Source: CALUVN01 sp944323595 (lineage in GTDB: Bacteria; Cyanobacteriota; Vampirovibrionia; Gastranaerophilales; Gastranaerophilaceae). Taken from it: a DNA stretch of 64,000 nucleotides. The translations under genes were made by a program, and so were the position numbers. Numbering within the stretch: position 1 is the first letter of the stretch; every line of letters starts with the position of its first letter. The notes beneath the pieces are model-generated. The model was not told where the DNA came from, did not search any database, and was given only the letters and a program-made list of their open reading frames with translations. Below, piece after piece: positions 27,944-36,211 of this stretch. Location of the stretch: contig OZ006972.1 of the NCBI GenBank assembly GCA_963931255.1, forward strand, positions 744,001 to 808,000, given 5' to 3'.

Positions 27944-27970
27944 ATTGTACGCCCGACACACCTGTACAAT
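27944..27970. repeat. Small inverted repeat between convergent genes
   Basis: ATTGTAC (27944-27950) pairs with GTACAAT (27964-27970) around a 13-base loop, between the convergent thioesterase and TPR genes. It has no T run, so it is at best a weak terminator. Confidence 0.35.
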
Positions 27971-28001
27971 TTATCCGGTAATGATTTATGCAGGAATCAA
28001 T

Positions 28002-28574
28002 TTACAATGATTCTTCATTCATCTTTTTAACTAAATCTTTTACATGCTGGCTCACAGCCGGCGTAATCATAAGATCAGGTTCGAGCATTACAAATTCATC
28101 CAGAGTTGTTATCGCTCGGCTGACTTCATTGTTTTCAGCGTACAAAAGACCGACCATTATTTGATTTAGAGGATTTTCTGTATCAGCTTTGTATTCCTGA
28201 ATTTTTAGAGGAACAATACCGCGCGCCTGATAACATTTTGCAAGATTAACATAGTATTTAAAATTCAAAGGATACTGCTGAATTGCACGCTCAAAACAGT
28301 CCTGTGCATAATCAGGATAACCTATTATCATATACGCTTCGCCGAGGTTGTTATAAAAAACCGAAGTTGCCTGTACGTTAGGGCTAAGGCTTATCGCGAT
28401 TTTATATTCCTGAATTGCCGCGTAATAGCATTTTTCTTCCATATAATTCAGGGCTTTATTGTTATGAATGTAAGCATTCGGAACAGCATCTATCGTATAT
28501 GTAGCAGACCTTTTGTAACCTGATACAAATAAAGTTAGTGAAGCAAGTAATATAATTAATGCTGACTTTTTCAT
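28002..28574 (-). CDS. Exported TPR-repeat protein
   Basis: This 190-residue protein has a signal-like start (MKK, then a hydrophobic run to residue 19). The expected lipobox Cys is replaced by Tyr20 (FVSGYKRS). Two to three tetratricopeptide repeats follow: ALNYMEEKCYYAAIQEYKIA, FYNNLGEAYMIIGYPDYAQD and YYVNLAKCYQARG. It is probably periplasmic or membrane-anchored and acts as a protein-interaction scaffold. It is the last gene of a four-gene minus-strand cluster (31434 to 28002) containing another TPR protein. An AAAGGTAG ribosome site is present. Confidence 0.8.
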   Translation of the reverse strand: MKKSALIILLASLTLFVSGYKRSATYTIDAVPNAYIHNNKALNYMEEKCYYAAIQEYKIAISLSPNVQATSVFYNNLGEAYMIIGYPDYAQDCFERAIQQYPLNFKYYVNLAKCYQARGIVPLKIQEYKADTENPLNQIMVGLLYAENNEVSRAITTLDEFVMLEPDLMITPAVSQHVKDLVKKMNEESL

Positions 28575-28595
28575 CTTATACTACCTTTTAATTAT

Positions 28596-29531
28596 TTATT
28601 CCATAAGGTCAAGTTCAAGCCCTTCATAAGCAAGAATGACTTTATCACCGAGCGGCTTGTACTGTTCTTTTATGCTGTTTAATTTAGCATCATCATAACC
28701 GGGATCAAAGTGGAAAAATACAAGTTTCTTTGCATCAGTCTGATTTTGGCATTCAATAGCCATATCATAAGTTGAGTGACCGTAGCCCTGTTTTGATACA
28801 AACGAATTCAGATAATCTTCTGTCGTATACTGGGCATCGTGAATAAGCACATCACAATTTCTTGCAAAATTGGCAAGTTTTTTATCGCCACCCAGATAAC
28901 TTTCTTTGTCTGTTGCATACACAAGAACTTTATCGCGGTATGTAATTTTGTAGATAAATACGCCTTCCTGCGGATGGGCATAAGATTTATAGCAGGTGAT
29001 TAAAACATCGTCTTCTTCAATTCTGGTATCTTCCGGTCTTTCAATTCTTTTGATAATCGGCGGATAACCGTGACGGAGAATTATACCCTCATTCTCATTT
29101 AAATCGTGGATATTAAGATTTCCTGCAATATCGCCCAAATCAAGCGGGAATGATTTGCCAAAAAGAAGTTCCGCAAGTTCATCGGACAAACTTTCGTTAT
29201 AATTTACATTGCCGTATACATTCAAAATGCTGGACGGTATGTGCAGCGGACGGAAAAATGTAAAGCCTTGAATATGATCCTGATGAATATGGGAAATTAA
29301 AATAGTTGCTTTAATAGGTTCTCTTTCATGCGGATTAATATTTGAAGCTATATATTTTTCCATCAGGTCGTTACCAAGATTAATCAATCCTGTACCGGCG
29401 TCAAGAATAATTAAGTGTCCGTTAACCTGAACTTCAACACAGGACGTATTCCCGCCGTATTCCAGATAATTTTTGTCTGCTATAGGATAGCTTCCTCTGA
29501 CACCTCTAAATTTTATTTTAAATTCATTCAT
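28596..29531 (-). CDS. Metallo-beta-lactamase-fold hydrolase
   Basis: This protein of about 311 residues has a metallo-beta-lactamase fold with the zinc motif SHIHQDHIQGF. Upstream it has RGVRGSYPIADKNYLEYGGN and ILDAGTGLINLG, and later zinc ligands lie in DVLIHDAQYT and FFHFDPG. RNase Z- and phosphodiesterase-like MBL proteins share this RGxRGSxPxP start. The ATG at 29531 has a GAGG site at the right distance, whereas the TTG at 29546 touches the preceding stop. It is probably a cytosolic phosphodiesterase of unknown substrate. Confidence 0.85.
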   Translation of the reverse strand: MNEFKIKFRGVRGSYPIADKNYLEYGGNTSCVEVQVNGHLIILDAGTGLINLGNDLMEKYIASNINPHEREPIKATILISHIHQDHIQGFTFFRPLHIPSSILNVYGNVNYNESLSDELAELLFGKSFPLDLGDIAGNLNIHDLNENEGIILRHGYPPIIKRIERPEDTRIEEDDVLITCYKSYAHPQEGVFIYKITYRDKVLVYATDKESYLGGDKKLANFARNCDVLIHDAQYTTEDYLNSFVSKQGYGHSTYDMAIECQNQTDAKKLVFFHFDPGYDDAKLNSIKEQYKPLGDKVILAYEGLELDLME

Positions 29532-29546
29532 ATCTGATAACCTCAA

Positions 29547-30521
29547 CTATTTTTTGATTGTGTAAGTATAAGTTTGGTCTTTTTCTTCACCTGTGTATAT
29601 TGATGACGAAAAGACCAGAAGTTTTGCCAGTTTTTGAATATTTTTCTCGTTAGTTTCTTTCATTTGAATATCAAAAACGACTTTATTTCTGTGATTTGTT
29701 ATGTTAATTATCCTGAAAGCATTCGGATAAGACACAAGTGCCGGTGTGCTTACATAGAGAATATTATCCTGCTGTGTAATTTTAGCGGCATGGTAATGTC
29801 CTTGAAATAAGGCTATAGGATTTTTGTATTTTTCAAGAACTTTTTGTACTTCATCAGCATTCAAAAGTTTATGCCCCGGACTCGGAAACGGTTCTATAAC
29901 AGGCACATGCATAAAAATAAGTACAACGTCTTTTTTGGAATTTGCAAGTTCTTTATCCAGCCAGTCAAGCTGTGTTTTATCAATATAACCGTTAGAAGTA
30001 AGCCTGTCGCGGATTATAGTATCCAGAACAATTACTTTGTAACCTTTTTGCGGGACAAAAGAGTAGTACGGTTTTTCAAACTTGAAATTCGGGTTGGCTT
30101 CTCTCACCATTTGAAGATACACTTCCGGTGTCAAATAGCCGCCCTGACATGTATCGTGATTTCCGAAAACCGTATACCACGGAGCATTAATCTTTTGTGC
30201 ATGAGGTAAAAATGCTCTAAGCTCTTTCTCAAAATGTTTGTCTATCTGGTCTCCCGTGAACATTACAAATGAAATATTCGGGGTTTCATTGATTTGTTTA
30301 ACCGCATCATCAAGAAGCTTATCTGATTCGGCAATCATTTTAAAAGATGTGTTATTCTCACCTGTGTAAAAATGCACATCACTTACCTGCGCAAATTTCA
30401 GACTTGAAGCACTGTAAACCTGCAGTCCGCAAAACATTACCGCAGTGAGTATTAATGTAAAAATAGTATTTACAATAGTGGATACAAATTTATTCTTCTT
30501 GTTGTGGTGTTTCTTCTTCAT
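29547..30521 (-). CDS. Membrane-anchored calcineurin-like metallophosphoesterase
   Basis: In this 324-residue protein, an N-terminal signal or anchor helix (residues 14-34) precedes all the metallophosphoesterase motifs in order: FAQVSDVHFY (D-x-H), FTGDQID (GDx2D), TVFGNHDT (GNHD), FMHVPV (H) and FQGHYHAAK (GHxH). It therefore acts in the periplasm on a phosphoester such as a nucleotide, phospholipid or glycerophosphodiester. Its start lies 32 bases inside the upstream TPR gene, indicating translational coupling. Confidence 0.9.
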   Translation of the reverse strand: MKKKHHNKKNKFVSTIVNTIFTLILTAVMFCGLQVYSASSLKFAQVSDVHFYTGENNTSFKMIAESDKLLDDAVKQINETPNISFVMFTGDQIDKHFEKELRAFLPHAQKINAPWYTVFGNHDTCQGGYLTPEVYLQMVREANPNFKFEKPYYSFVPQKGYKVIVLDTIIRDRLTSNGYIDKTQLDWLDKELANSKKDVVLIFMHVPVIEPFPSPGHKLLNADEVQKVLEKYKNPIALFQGHYHAAKITQQDNILYVSTPALVSYPNAFRIINITNHRNKVVFDIQMKETNEKNIQKLAKLLVFSSSIYTGEEKDQTYTYTIKK

Positions 30522-31434
30522 TTTCTCTTCCGGTTAAGCTGCTGTTTTGAAGCATAGCTTTTATCTCATTATACTTATTTTTTAATTCAATGTCGTCATC
30601 AGACAATATGATTGCTTTATCCAAATTCAAAAGCGCGTTATTATAATCCCCGAGTCCATAATCACAAAGTCCTATGTATTTGTAAATTTCGGAAGTCTTA
30701 ATTTCGCCTGATAGTTCATCGAGAATTTTTTTAGATTCACGGTAGTTGTTACGTTCATACAAAATCTTGCCGTAAAGATATTTGTATGTAATATCATCAT
30801 TCAAAGCCGCTGCGGTTATGATATCATTTTCCGCATCGCTTGCAAGCCCCTGTTTCAAATTAATTTTTGCCCTGAGAGCATAGGCATAATCATCTTCATT
30901 GTTGATTATGAGATATTGATTTAAAAAATCAATCGCATCAGCATACCTGTCCATTGCGGCAAAACATTCCGCTATTTTAAGGCAGCACTGGATAAAGTTA
31001 GCGTTCTGCTTAAAAGCCTTGTTATAATACGAAACAGCCATAGATGGATTGTTATTTGACAGGTAATATTCTCCAAGAAAATAACTTGCCCAGTGGCTGC
31101 CTTTGTCGGATTCAGCTTTCAGTGTATTCAATTCACCCTGCAGATTGCCTGCCAGTTTGTAATCCGCAGCCTGCATAAGAGGTTTGTCAGCAGCTGTTAT
31201 GTATGAATTTCTGTTTTTGCCGGATATAACGGTTTCAAGCCCGTGTTTGAGAGTTTGTGCCTGTTTATTTGACGGCTCAACCTGCAATATTTTATCAAGG
31301 TAAATTATAGCATTTTTATAATGCCCCAGTGCGCAATAGTTTTTGGCAATATCCATATAATCATCTGTTATTTCACTTGCTATAACAGATGAACCAAGCA
31401 TTATCAAAAATATTAGAATTGATACTTTGCGCAT
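30490..31434 (-). CDS. Exported TPR-repeat protein (large)
   Basis: This 314-residue protein has a signal peptide (MRKVSILIFLIMLGSSVIAS, likely cut after VIAS). Multiple TPR units follow, for example YCALGHYKNAIIYLDKILQV, FLGEYYLSNNNPSMAVSYYN and YIGLCDYGLGDYNNALLNLD, ending in an acidic Glu/Gln tail. It is probably a periplasmic scaffold. It is the first gene of the TPR/phosphoesterase cluster and overlaps the phosphoesterase gene. Its ATG is preceded directly by a perfect extended -10 and no ribosome site. Confidence 0.85.
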   Translation of the reverse strand: MRKVSILIFLIMLGSSVIASEITDDYMDIAKNYCALGHYKNAIIYLDKILQVEPSNKQAQTLKHGLETVISGKNRNSYITAADKPLMQAADYKLAGNLQGELNTLKAESDKGSHWASYFLGEYYLSNNNPSMAVSYYNKAFKQNANFIQCCLKIAECFAAMDRYADAIDFLNQYLIINNEDDYAYALRAKINLKQGLASDAENDIITAAALNDDITYKYLYGKILYERNNYRESKKILDELSGEIKTSEIYKYIGLCDYGLGDYNNALLNLDKAIILSDDDIELKNKYNEIKAMLQNSSLTGRENEEETPQQEE

Positions 31435-31440
31435 AATGTC

Positions 31441-31449
31441 ATTATATCA
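31441..31449 (-). promoter_or_regulatory. Perfect extended -10, six bases before ATG (leaderless signature)
   Basis: The minus strand reads TGATATAAT-GACATT-ATG, a consensus -10 with TGn extension and six bases to the ATG at 31434. TTTGTC lies 17 bases upstream of the hexamer as a -35. No Shine-Dalgarno is present. Confidence 0.65.
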
Positions 31450-31474
31450 CAAACGACTTTGAGGACAAAAGCCG

Positions 31475-32350
31475 TTATTTAACCTTTTGGAAGAGCATAA
31501 CATATTCATGTTTAAATATGAAAAATCCTCCGGCAAGAGCTCTGTATCTCCACAGATTTGCGGTTTTACCTTTTGCTCTTTCGTTGCCCTGAATATCTTT
31601 TACAATAATGCCTTTAAGTCTGAAACCGAGTTTCATCATTCTTGCCATACATTCAAACCCGAGCGGCTGCACTTCGGAATTTTTGTAGCTGTCGCCAATG
31701 ATTAATGCGGCAAAACGACCTTTTTCCAACAAATCATAGCCATTTTGGGCAACTTTTTCAAACAGGTCATAAAACTGTTCTGTTGATTCACAGTTAGATA
31801 AGTCTTCTTTTTTATCGGAGAATTTTATTATGTCATCATAAGGCGGGTGTAGGATAAGCATTTGCGCCTGTTCTTCCCCCATAATTTCCAATCTTGCCTG
31901 AACTTTTTCTCTGGCAAGTTCTGATGCGGAATCCGCACATATAATATTCACATCTGTTACCAGCTGTTTGGGTGTAAATTTTTCAGATACTTTTTCGGCA
32001 AGGTCTTCTTTTAATTCCACACCTATACAGCGTCTGCCCATATTAATCGCTTCAATCCCCGAAGTTCCTGAACCGAAAAACAAATCGAGAACAATGTCAT
32101 TTTTCTTTGTAAATCTTTCATACAATTGCTGAGCAATTTGAGGGATGTAATTCCCGTGGTATTCGTTGGAATGTCCGCCGTCTTTTAAGCGGCTCGGAAA
32201 TTCCCAGAGGGTATCCGTTTTAATATGAGGGTAATTTTTCCAGTTATTAAGGTCTATATCGCTGTATTTTGTAGTTTTTACAGGTTTTACCACCTGCAGG
32301 TCAGCTTTTTTAGACGGTTGTAATTTTGTATTTGTTTTTAACTTAGCCAA
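31475..32350 (-). CDS. Orphan DNA methyltransferase with HPPY catalytic motif
   Basis: In this 291-residue protein the SAM-binding motif I is VLDLFFGSGTSGIEAINMGR and the expected DPPY motif IV reads LILHPPYDDI. Motif I precedes motif IV. The target-recognition part is probably the C-terminal 90 residues (LIIGDSYKNSEVQPLGFE onward). It starts with TTG at 32350 behind a strong GGGGGAG site. No restriction endonuclease or specificity gene is adjacent, so it is an orphan, regulatory-type or remnant enzyme. Whether it methylates adenine or cytosine N4 cannot be told. Confidence 0.83.
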   Translation of the reverse strand: MAKLKTNTKLQPSKKADLQVVKPVKTTKYSDIDLNNWKNYPHIKTDTLWEFPSRLKDGGHSNEYHGNYIPQIAQQLYERFTKKNDIVLDLFFGSGTSGIEAINMGRRCIGVELKEDLAEKVSEKFTPKQLVTDVNIICADSASELAREKVQARLEIMGEEQAQMLILHPPYDDIIKFSDKKEDLSNCESTEQFYDLFEKVAQNGYDLLEKGRFAALIIGDSYKNSEVQPLGFECMARMMKLGFRLKGIIVKDIQGNERAKGKTANLWRYRALAGGFFIFKHEYVMLFQKVK

Positions 32351-32471
32351 AGTACTCTCTCCCCCTGATATTCCCTTTTACAGATTTATCTTATAGAAAT
32401 GTTTCAAATTTGTAATCAAACATTTAGATGAAATTGTTTTTGGAGTAAATTAATGTTGAACGGAGGAATTA

Positions 32472-33476
32472 ATGTTCTCACAGCCCTTTACGTTAAGTAC
32501 ATTCTATATGATAGCAGGTTTCCTGATTTCTATGTATTCCTGCGTATCAAATGATGTAATTCAGACTCTGGGCACATATTTAAGTTCAAGTAAAAAATTT
32601 CCGACGTGGGTTATCTGGTCTTTTACAAGTGCTGTTCTAATCCTTACAATTACACTTGGCTGGATGATTAATGACGGTGATATGTCTTTCGGTCGGTTAG
32701 AAAGAATTCCGTTTCCGGATCATTTTACACTTGTACATGTACTACCGCCTATAATCTTGTTATTCCTTACCAGATACGGCATTCCGGTTTCTACCACATT
32801 TTTGATTTTGAGTATATTTTCCGCAAGCAATGTAGAAGTTATCGGAATGATACTTACAAAGTCAATTCTGGGGTATATAATTGCAATAATATCCGCAATA
32901 ATTATCTATTCAATCATCGCAAGACCTGTTGAAAGATATTTTTATTACACCCAGAAAGAAAAAATTTCCAAGTGGTGGATAGCTGCAAAATGGCTTTCAA
33001 CCGCTTTTTTGTGGTCACAATGGCTTATGCAGGATGCGGCTAATTTATTCGTATATCTGCCAAGAAAAGCCCCTTTGGGAGAATTAGTTTTTGTACTGAC
33101 AGCATTCTGCGCATTCCTCTGGGTTGTAGCTTATAAACGGGGCGGAGAAATTCAAAAAATTGTTAAAATGAAAACAAATGTTCAAGACCCGCGCTCAGCA
33201 ACTATTATTGACTTAATCTATGCACTTATACTTTTGTACTTCATACAATTGAATAATGTACCTATGTCAACAACATGGGTATTTGTAGGACTGCTTGCAG
33301 GACGTGAAATTGCATTGTACCACAGATTGAGATTTGAATCCCCGAAAAAAATGTACAAACACATATTTAAGGATTTAACAAAAGTTACATTCGGGCTTGT
33401 AGTTTCTATAGTGGTAGTAGTTTTACTGACACAGTTTGAAACGGTTAAGAGTTTCTTTATGTCACATTTTATGTAA
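32472..33476 (+). CDS. PiT-like (PHO4 family) phosphate permease
   Basis: This 334-residue polytopic membrane protein has roughly nine hydrophobic spans. The two inverted PiT half-repeats are recognisable: SNDVIQTLGTYLSS with GIPVSTTFL in the first half, and QDAANLFVYLPR with NVPMSTTWVFVGLLAG in the second. They match the family's (G)ANDxxN and PVSTTH signatures, with Gln-Asp-Ala-Ala-Asn in the second half. It probably imports inorganic phosphate (or sulfate) driven by H+ or Na+. A GGAGG ribosome site precedes the ATG. mutL follows after 18 bases. Confidence 0.8.
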   Translation: MFSQPFTLSTFYMIAGFLISMYSCVSNDVIQTLGTYLSSSKKFPTWVIWSFTSAVLILTITLGWMINDGDMSFGRLERIPFPDHFTLVHVLPPIILLFLTRYGIPVSTTFLILSIFSASNVEVIGMILTKSILGYIIAIISAIIIYSIIARPVERYFYYTQKEKISKWWIAAKWLSTAFLWSQWLMQDAANLFVYLPRKAPLGELVFVLTAFCAFLWVVAYKRGGEIQKIVKMKTNVQDPRSATIIDLIYALILLYFIQLNNVPMSTTWVFVGLLAGREIALYHRLRFESPKKMYKHIFKDLTKVTFGLVVSIVVVVLLTQFETVKSFFMSHFM

Positions 33477-33494
33477 AATAAATTAAGGAAAGTT

Positions 33495-35264
33495 ATGAAA
33501 AGAATAAAACAGTTATCAGCACATTTAATAAACCAGATAGCGGCAGGAGAAGTAATAGAACGCCCTGCTTCCGTGGTAAAAGAATTAACGGAAAATTCAA
33601 TTGATGCAGGGGCTTCTAAAATAAGCATAGAAATTACAAATGAGTGCCGCGATATAAGAATTGCTGATAATGGTTCCGGAATACATCCTGATGATATTAT
33701 GCTGGCTTTCTCCAAACATGCAACAAGCAAAATCGCAAGCGACGAAGATTTGTTTGCAATAAACACTCTCGGATTCCGCGGAGAAGCGCTTTCCAGCATA
33801 ATTTCCATAGCAAAACTTACCTGCACAACAAGAACAAAAGATTTTGAACACGGGACAAAAGTTAAGTGTGAAAATTCAGAGGTCACAAAAACTGAAACAG
33901 GCTGTGCCGTAGGTACTATTATGGATGTTAAAGACTTATTTTATAACATCCCTGTTCGCTTAAAATTTTTGAAAAATCCCAACACAGAATTTTCCTACAT
34001 TCAGGAACTCGTACAAAATCTTGCAATATCACATCCTGAAATCTCTTTTGAATTAAAAAGAAACGGCAAAACTGTACTAAAAACAACAGGACAGGGAAAT
34101 CTCCAACAATGTATAAAAGAAGTTTACTCGCAGGAAGTCGTTGATAATCTAAAAGAAGTCTTGAAAACAGACGAACTTGCAGGATTAAAAATCAGCGGCT
34201 ATGTAAGCAAACCGGATTATACACGCTCCAGCAAAAAAAGTTATCACCTGTACATAAACAACCGTGTTGTTAAATGCGGAGTGTTCCAAAAAGCAATTGA
34301 TATGGCTTACAAAAATCTTATTGCAAGCGGTAAATACCCTTTTATTGTATTGAATTTGCAAATACCAGCAGGGGACGTTGATGTAAATGTTCACCCTACC
34401 AAAAAAGAAGTCCGTTATAAAAATACAAATCAGATTTTTAACTTTATTCACACAGCGATACTGGCAGGACTTTCAAATTACGTAGAACAGGAAAAACACA
34501 CGCCGGAAAGTGAAGCTCCAACCCCGCCGGTATTTAATGTAACTCCTGACATTATACCTTTTCCGCAAACATCTTTTGCAAAACAAGATTTATTTGTAGA
34601 TAAGGCTGATGATACTATTTATGTCAGTAAAGAAAAACAAAATTTTACACAGGAAATAAATGTTGAACAAAAACCGATGTTCATTGCGCAGGAAACAAAA
34701 GCACCGGAATTGGAAGAAAACATCATCGGACAGTACAAAAATACATATATTCTGGTTGAAAAAGAAGACGGCTTAGAAATTATCGACCAGCATATTGCAG
34801 AAGAAAGATATATTTACGAAAAACTTAAATCTGATAAAAATATCGTCTCCCAGCTGCTTTTTGTATCTGATGTACTGGAAGTCTCATCAAGCGAAGCCGA
34901 ACTTATAAAAGAAAATATCGAAAAGTTTGAAAAATTCGGTTACGGTATAGAATTTTTAAAAGAAAACGAACTTATTTTTAAGAAAGTTCCGCAGCTTCTG
35001 GCAAAAGTTAACCCGAAAGAAATCCTATCTGATATTCTGGAAAATATCGACGGCAACATCGACGGACTTGAAGAAAAAATATTAATAACAACCTCCTGCA
35101 AAGCTGCAGTAAAAGCAGGACAAAAACTATCAACCTGGCAGATGTCAGAAATTGTAAAAAAATGGCGTACCTGCGAGATGCCTTACACTTGCCCGCATGG
35201 TCGCCCGATTTGCAAGTTTTTCCCGCATAAAGAAATTGCAAGCTTTTTCCAACGTCAGCAATAA
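33495..35264 (+). CDS. mutL: DNA mismatch repair protein MutL (endonuclease type)
   Basis: In this 589-residue protein the GHKL ATPase motifs are all present: ELTENSIDAGA, IADNGSGI, KHATSKI and GFRGEALSS. The C-terminal domain keeps the nicking-endonuclease motif as IIDQHIAEERYIYE (consensus DQHAxxExxxxE, with Ala replaced by Ile) and the metal motifs TTSCKAAVKAG and TCPHGRP. It is therefore the methyl-independent MutL type that nicks the new strand after MutS binding. mutS is not in the window. An AAGGAAAG site precedes the ATG. Confidence 0.97.
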   Translation: MKRIKQLSAHLINQIAAGEVIERPASVVKELTENSIDAGASKISIEITNECRDIRIADNGSGIHPDDIMLAFSKHATSKIASDEDLFAINTLGFRGEALSSIISIAKLTCTTRTKDFEHGTKVKCENSEVTKTETGCAVGTIMDVKDLFYNIPVRLKFLKNPNTEFSYIQELVQNLAISHPEISFELKRNGKTVLKTTGQGNLQQCIKEVYSQEVVDNLKEVLKTDELAGLKISGYVSKPDYTRSSKKSYHLYINNRVVKCGVFQKAIDMAYKNLIASGKYPFIVLNLQIPAGDVDVNVHPTKKEVRYKNTNQIFNFIHTAILAGLSNYVEQEKHTPESEAPTPPVFNVTPDIIPFPQTSFAKQDLFVDKADDTIYVSKEKQNFTQEINVEQKPMFIAQETKAPELEENIIGQYKNTYILVEKEDGLEIIDQHIAEERYIYEKLKSDKNIVSQLLFVSDVLEVSSSEAELIKENIEKFEKFGYGIEFLKENELIFKKVPQLLAKVNPKEILSDILENIDGNIDGLEEKILITTSCKAAVKAGQKLSTWQMSEIVKKWRTCEMPYTCPHGRPICKFFPHKEIASFFQRQQ

Positions 35265-35346
35265 TAAGAAAAACGTTTATATTTCTTAAAAATTCTTCTG
35301 TAAGGTGTTCACAAAACAACTGTACTGGAGTACAATAAATAACATC

Positions 35347-36168
35347 ATGAGTGTTGATGAAAAACTATATTCTGACATCCCTCCTACAAAGTTGAGGAAT
35401 AAAGAGGAGAAATTTAAACCGGCAAAGACAAACAAATTTTGGCTTATGGTAGCAAGTTTGTTCTTTTTTAACATGCTTCAGAACCGTTTTTTCGCATTCC
35501 GGTATGCAGGCGATGAAAATTTCTTTGAACGGGATACTACCGCTCCGACAATTTTGTTTGCTCCGCATTGTAACTGGTGGGATGGAATAGTTCTTTACAA
35601 CATTTCACACAGGATTTGCCGTAAAGAAATACGTCTGATGGTAGAAGAATTAAACAGATTTCCATTATTAAGACGCGGCGGTGCGTATTCTGTATGTAAA
35701 AAATCAGCACAATCTTCAATGAAAGCATTAAAGTATTCCGTTGATGTTATAGGGAATTTAAATAATTTGCTTTTCATATTCCCGCAAGGAATAATCCGTC
35801 CTCCTCATTACAGACCTATAGAATTTCAAACAGGTCTGGCATATATTGCGCAGAATGCAGTTAAAAAATACGGAAAAGTCAATCTTATTCCTGTAGGTAT
35901 AGATTATACGTTTTTCCGTGATAACCGTCCTGAGGTTATGGTTAAATTCGGTGAAACAATTAAACTTACAGATGCAACTGTTAATAGAAAAGAATATACA
36001 GATTTTCTTGCACACAGTCTGGAAAATGTCTGTGACAGCCTTGCAGATGACATTTCTCACGGACACATTGACGATTATAAGATACTTTTCAAACAACACT
36101 TGAAATGGTACAGACGAATAGAACAACGGCTTAAACGTATTGACCTGCCGCCTGTATCAGGAGTTTAA
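35347..36168 (+). CDS. Lysophospholipid (1-acyl-glycerol-3-phosphate) acyltransferase
   Basis: This protein of about 273 residues belongs to the PlsC superfamily. The catalytic HX4D motif is APHCNWWDGI. The phosphate-binding block III appears as FPQGIIRPP, where FPEGTR is usual. ATG 35347 is the likelier start; a GTG at 35305 would extend it by 14 residues, and neither has a well-placed ribosome site. It probably acylates a lysophospholipid at the inner membrane. The altered block III suggests an unusual acceptor. Confidence 0.85.
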   Translation: MSVDEKLYSDIPPTKLRNKEEKFKPAKTNKFWLMVASLFFFNMLQNRFFAFRYAGDENFFERDTTAPTILFAPHCNWWDGIVLYNISHRICRKEIRLMVEELNRFPLLRRGGAYSVCKKSAQSSMKALKYSVDVIGNLNNLLFIFPQGIIRPPHYRPIEFQTGLAYIAQNAVKKYGKVNLIPVGIDYTFFRDNRPEVMVKFGETIKLTDATVNRKEYTDFLAHSLENVCDSLADDISHGHIDDYKILFKQHLKWYRRIEQRLKRIDLPPVSGV

Positions 36169-36184
36169 TAAAATTTCCACAACA

Positions 36185-36208
36185 AAAAACGCCTTAAAAG
36201 GCGTTTTT
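36185..36208. terminator. Bidirectional intrinsic terminator
   Basis: AAAAACGCCTT, a two-base loop and AAGGCGTTTTT form an 11-bp perfect stem with A5 and T5 flanks. It lies between the convergent acyltransferase and the 562-residue gene, four bases past the latter's stop, and can end both transcripts. Confidence 0.9.
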
Positions 36209-36211
36209 GTT

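Noticed and set aside
33218..33886. 222-codon antisense frame across the PiT-like and mutL genes
   Set aside because: It crosses two well-supported genes on the other strand, is Ser/Phe-rich without motif, and has no ribosome site.
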